From Brachyhypopomus gauderio (taxonomy: Eukaryota; Chordata; Actinopteri; Gymnotiformes; Hypopomidae): DNA of 64,000 nucleotides. The stretch's first letter is position 1, and each line of letters opens with the position of its first letter. The notes beneath the pieces are model-generated. The model had not been told where the DNA came from, did no database searches, and was given only the letters and a program-made list of their open reading frames with translations. The stretch spans positions 372,001 to 436,000 of the forward strand of contig NW_027506917.1 in NCBI RefSeq assembly GCF_052324685.1, read 5' to 3'. Shown here one piece after another: positions 59,866 to 64,000 of this stretch. A program made the position numbers and the translations under genes.

Positions 59866-59919
59866 CATGGTTTAGTAGTCTTCCATGGTTTAGTAGTCTT
59901 CCATGGTTTAGTAGTCTTT
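59866..59919. repeat. 18-bp tandem triplication in intron 5
   Basis: The unit TCTTCCATGGTTTAGTAG stands three times in a row here and once in copy A. It is perfect, so recent. Confidence 0.85.
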
Positions 59920-60021
59920 CCTGCTGCACAACTAATAGGGCATGAACAACAATAATGACAACAGCATGGAAGACTACACACAGCATCCCTCTCACGCCGT
60001 CTATTTGCTTTGACTTTGCAG

Positions 60022-60443
60022 GTTTCCAGTCTACCAGTGCTGAAGCACCATCCACCTCTGACAAGACCATCCCTAAGCTCAGGAGAAAGTCGATGCTGTC
60101 ACGGTGAGGCGGCCCCCTACCGGCCGTCTCTGTCCACAGCGGCTGTTGTTGTTATTGTCTGGTGACGTCATGTGTGTCCCTCAGGTGGGCGGAGCCCGTG
60201 ATCCGTCTCACCTGAGGGTCGTTTGTTTGCCTATATATGTCTTGTCTTTGTACCAGTTGACCGCTGGTCATTATATCCTTAATTTGGATCTATTGCACGG
60301 GTTTTAGGTTTTGCACACTTTATATTAAACCACCCTTTTTCCCTGAGACTTGGCGTGATCGCTTCCTTTTTGTTGCTCACACCTGCCCGTCACAGATGCG
60401 TTCCAGATTGGCAACGGCTTTCTCCAAGATCTGCAGAAAATGA
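60022..60443 (+). pseudogene. Exon 6 of the unknown gene, split by the LTR, copy B
   Basis: 60022-60096, then the LTR, then 60400-60443. Same layout as A. After the LTR one codon differs (ATG in A, ACG in B at about 60415), a position no longer translated if the earlier stops hold. Confidence 0.5.
60097..60394 (+). mobile_element. Solo LTR of 298 bp, copy B
   Basis: TGTCACGG to CCGTCACA with GATGC on both sides (60092-60096, 60395-60399). Differs from the copy A LTR at about one base. Confidence 0.75.
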
Positions 60444-61308
60444 GGGGAAAACACCTACTTGGGTGACATTGCTGGAAGTAGAAAATGTGTTATTCAATTA
60501 AAATGAAGAAAAAAAAGAGAACCAGACTGCTTCATTGTGATACCTGCATGACAGAAGGCAATATGCATTGTGTCCTGGTCCACAAATTGCATTACTCCTC
60601 TTCTCCTGGAAGTCTGGGTGAAGATCAGGTTGCACAGCTGTCTGTGGTCTCTACTCCAGGAAGAAGCACTGGAGACCTACATGATGGAGAGGAAGAAAGA
60701 GACAGAAAAGCAAAATAAAGACTTTGATGGGGTCAGAGACCTGACCCATCACCTGGACTGTGTATGTGTATATATAAGAGGAATAACTCACTAGAGGTCC
60801 TTCGTCCTCAGGGGAGGAGGGTCGTCTTCCAGGGCTTCCCTGGTGCTGGCCGGTAGAGCCCACGGTCATCGGCAGAAGGGGGGGAGGCAGGTCCTACTGA
60901 ACCTGTAGGAGGAGGACAGGAAAAGTTGTAATGCTGAATGTGATGTTTAGCAAACAATAGCATACAGTTATGTTTGTGTATGTTGTACATGTTTCAATGG
61001 CGACGTATGTAGTCCTGCTCCAACGTAGGTGGTAGAGTCTAACAAAGTTGGGGCCGGGGCTACTCATTTAAATGCCGAGCATAGGATCTTTCAAGGGAGA
61101 ACTTCACGGGGGCAGCGAGTGTGGCCAGACATGCCGCTAAGCTTTTACTGCACAGTTTTACCAATGTTTTATCCAGTTTAAGGGACTATGTTCATGTGTG
61201 TGCTGCACAAATTAAAAAACAATGGGTGAAGTCTATCGTTGGAGTTAAGTCATGTTTTCGGGGAAAACCCTGGCCTTTTCAGTGTATACATTGTTGTGAA
61301 GCCGCATC
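60444..61308. other. Noncoding stretch after the unknown gene, copy B
   Basis: Includes AATAAA at 60714-60719, the probable end of the transcript. Nothing else is supported. It ends at the 940-bp deletion point. Confidence 0.45.
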
Positions 61309-61740
61309 TTTTCTTCAGCTTACTTCTGACTCGCCATTTCTGTCTCTTCTCCGTTTGTGTCGTGTCACTGGAGTGCTTCGGCACGCGTGTAAAAACACTG
61401 GCTCTGATTGGCTACCATAACGCTGCCTTAGCCAATCGCTTACTGACTTGTTAAGTTAAACAGGTGTTACACCGAGAACTTGTGACCTATCGAGATCTGT
61501 TACTCCTCACTAGCCTGGGCAGCGGTCCGCTCGCATTACTGTTAGTATATCAATATATAGTAACGCACCGCTTTTAATGACCAGTAACGTCAACGGCGTT
61601 GTAACGACAGGAAAAGTAATTAATTATATTATCCCATTACTGACAAAATGACGCCATTACCTAACACTGTTAAAAATAATGCATTATTATTATTGTAATA
61701 ATAATTATATTATAAATAATTATTGTTATTTGCAACACTG
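61309..61740. mobile_element. Right half of the hAT-type nonautonomous element
   Basis: Retains the right end TTGCAACACTG at 61730-61740 but not the left half, which is in copy A at 20210-20729. The loss is a deletion in B, because A has both ends. Confidence 0.65.
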
Positions 61741-62526
61741 TATATGAATAACTGATGATTGATTGATTGATTGATTATTATTAGTTCCATGTAATTTTTT
61801 GTAATGAGTTTACTGGTCTGGCCCCCTTGAGGTCCGATTAAGTTGTATTCGGCCCCCAGACCAAAATGAGTTTTTTGCTACTTTGACGATGCAAAACCCA
61901 TAAAATGCAGGTGGTGGAGGTGAAGCTTCAGCACAAGTCCATCTACAGTGGGTGGCAGAGTGAGCACTGGTGGGTGCTCAACAATTCTACTGGATAGATG
62001 CAGAGGTGAGTCATGGGAACAGGTTCACAATTTCAGTAAGAATGGACATGCTACTGTCAACGTCCCTTCAACCTAATCTTTTCTTTGTATTTGTAGCTTA
62101 CCCTTCACCACTTTGCCAGCGCTAGTGCCGTGGCCTGCATCAAAGTAACGAAGAGTCTTGACTATAAGTATCAAGACCAGAGGACTTAACAACATCAAGA
62201 ACTGATCGTCGGGATTATTAGAACAATCACCATTGTCAGTGTGCAAGGAACTGTGAGGAAAGCCAGAAAGAATCACCATCCGTGGACTATTCATCATCAC
62301 CGTGGACAACCATCAGGATTTCAGATTCGACCGTTATGGGATTTTTGGTTATCAGCAGCTGATTATCAGTGCTCCTGTCACCCTCATCAGACCTCTACAA
62401 CTAATTCAGAATGCTGCAGCATGACTGGTCTTCAATCTCCCCAAGTTCTCACATGTGACTCCTCTGCTACGCTCTCTTCACTGGCTTCCAGTAGCGGCAC
62501 GCATCAGATATAAAACCTTGATGCTT
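61741..62526 (+). other. Copy B sequence up to the break, with LINE start
   Basis: Matches 21162-21946. The L2-type LINE begins about 62352 and is cut at 62526, after the codons for a reverse transcriptase segment (TPLLRSLHWLPVAARIRYK). Confidence 0.7.
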
Positions 62527-64000
62527 GTGTGACCCTTGTTAAGGTGAGCTGTAAGCTCGACTACGCCACCTGGGGAGTTTCACCCCAGGAAATATAACCC
62601 AAAAGCACACAGGTTCATTTAAAGAAAAGGGCAGAGACGTAAAATTTGGTTCAGTGTACAACTTTTTACTTAAAGGTAAAATTGGAAATAACACTAAAAT
62701 GCACAGCTTTATTAATAACTTGGTTTTAAGAAAATCACAATTTAGAATAAAGTAAAAATTGTTAAAATACCAACACAGGGGTACTGGCAGTGCTAGGTCT
62801 CATTGTAGTATTATCATACATATACTTAAAACTGGCTTCAGACCTTCAATGATTATCCTGGTAACGACTGTACCACACACACACACACACACACACAGCT
62901 TCCAAAAACCTCAAAAGGTGATGACTCCAACCACAGCAGACCAAGTGTAAAAGTGAATGATTATCCCCGAAGGGTAACCAGCCATCCAGGAAACACCCGT
63001 GCACAGAAGTATTCTGACGAACAGATAAAACACATGAATGATTAATACACTATTATAACTTTAAAACTCACTGCAGCCAGTATCCCTAATGTTAATTAAA
63101 AAAAAGAGAGATCAGGTTCACATAGAACAAAGAAAAGAAATCCAATACCGCTCAGGGGTTAATTCAAAAGAAACAAAATCAAGAGAACTAAACTAAATAA
63201 ACAGAAGAATCACAAAAAGTTTAATTATAATCAAATAAACAAAATAACTGAAACATTATAACGCTGATTTAACCCCCACAAAACAACCAAGGCAAAACAG
63301 CAGAAGACTAGGGGAGGCTCTGCTCAGCGCCACCTAGGCCCTTCCCGTGGCGACACTCCAGAACTCCTAATTAAAAACGACATTTTAAGTAAATTAAAAA
63401 TAAGCTATATTTAAACAAGTGATATGAAAAACCACATCTACTGAGCCCACATACCTTCAAGCTTGATTTACCATTACATAGGACCCCTTGCTCCAATTGC
63501 AATGCTTCCAGTGTCTGAGATAATAAAACCAGGATTCCCGTGCCTTACGACGCGGTTTTCTAAGCACACCCGTTTTCAAGCACGCCAAGGGATATACCTA
63601 AACATGACGTAACTCGCTGTAAGTTGTACATCCTATAATGGTTAAATCCCAAACAAATAGGTGGAAAGTAACTCCAAATGCCTACCTTTCAGCCAGTAGC
63701 ACTCACATCAATGTAAACGGCCACTTTATACGCGACGTTCCACGTTTAGGCTGCAGCTAACGGCTAGCAGCGTGGTGCGACAACAGAGGGAGGACGCCTG
63801 CTTTCCGGCAGAATCCCCTATACATCAATGGGTTCGCGTCACTTTAAAAGCACATTAAACATATACAAGGCACGGAAACGACAGACATACCTTAGCACAC
63901 CGTCTCAGCAGCAAGTCCCGCAGTAACACGGCCCAAATAATAAGGGAAGCACGAGCTTAGCCCAAAGCGTGCTCACTGGGTATATATACTGGTGCTAAAT
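62527..64000. mobile_element. Unidentified insertion beginning TGTGACCC
   Basis: Replaces the LINE sequence expected from copy A. It begins with TG straight after TTGATGCTTG, holds an ACACAC run at 62876-62897, many short open stretches without motifs, and CpG-bearing DNA near 63720-63800. A TATATATA lies at 63980-63987. The TG start would suit an LTR retroelement whose end is outside the window, but no coding part or second end is visible. It may equally be non-mobile DNA at a true duplication boundary. Confidence 0.3.

Larger units (their letters stand above)
41290..62526. repeat. Copy B of the large direct duplication
   Basis: Direct repeat of 1-21946. Larger differences from copy A are: a complete Tc1 right end kept here (204 bp missing in A); 940 bp deleted at 61308/61309 that A keeps; an 18-bp unit three times at 59866-59919 against once in A; a rewritten 5' leader of the unknown gene; and a short G run in place of A's 33 G. 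The match ends at 62526 with the start of an unrelated insertion, so copy B may resume beyond the window. Confidence 0.95.

Overview
The window is eukaryotic and looks like teleost fish DNA, probably an otophysan (characin, catfish or knifefish type). The evidence is short exons in GT/AG introns, a pim-like kinase and a USP37-like ubiquitin protease of kinds that are multicopy in fish, and a very fish-like repeat load: Tc1 elements, THAP/P-type elements, hAT elements, L2-type LINEs, a tRNA-derived SINE, solo LTRs and long homopolymer or TA runs. The order is inferred; nothing identifies a species.

The dominant structure is a direct duplication. Positions 1-21946 (copy A) and 41290-62526 (copy B) are near-identical end to end, with a period of 41,289 bp at the left end. 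Copy A is followed by about 19.3 kb seen once (21947-41289). Copy B stops matching where an unrelated sequence beginning TGTGACCC enters inside a LINE. The arrangement fits a tandem duplication of a ~41.3-kb unit whose second copy is interrupted by a later insertion, or two haplotypes placed end to end by the assembler. The first ~12.4 kb of the copies differ at only a few places apart from one 204-bp deletion. From ~14 kb onward substitutions and indels are frequent.

Each copy holds, left to right: a Tc1-type element (complete in B, right end lost in A); a piece of a P-type (THAP9-like) transposon; 3 kb of noncoding DNA with a tight hairpin; a second P-type piece with THAP exons; a 3.6-kb AT-ended element containing a minus-strand L2 LINE and a GC-rich minisatellite; a minus-strand hAT fragment; then a six-exon plus-strand gene of unknown function (A 15573-18277, B 57074-59750) with a TATA box and a duplicated CCAAT module. 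This gene is the most interesting object. Its predicted protein is the same in both copies apart from a possible N-terminal extension in B. It carries an in-frame TAA in exon 5 although splicing and frame continue into exon 6, and exon 6 is split by a 298-bp solo LTR with a 5-bp target duplication.

The single-copy part between the copies holds the end of an L2 LINE, a gutted USP37-like gene (22640-23258), hAT fragments, a 190-bp TA tract, a SINE, an 813-bp solo LTR, a broken hAT transposase (31626-33598), a nearly intact Tc1 element (33630-35272) and a pim-like kinase on the minus strand (36831-38961, first exon not found). No RNA genes, CRISPR arrays or prokaryotic features are supported.
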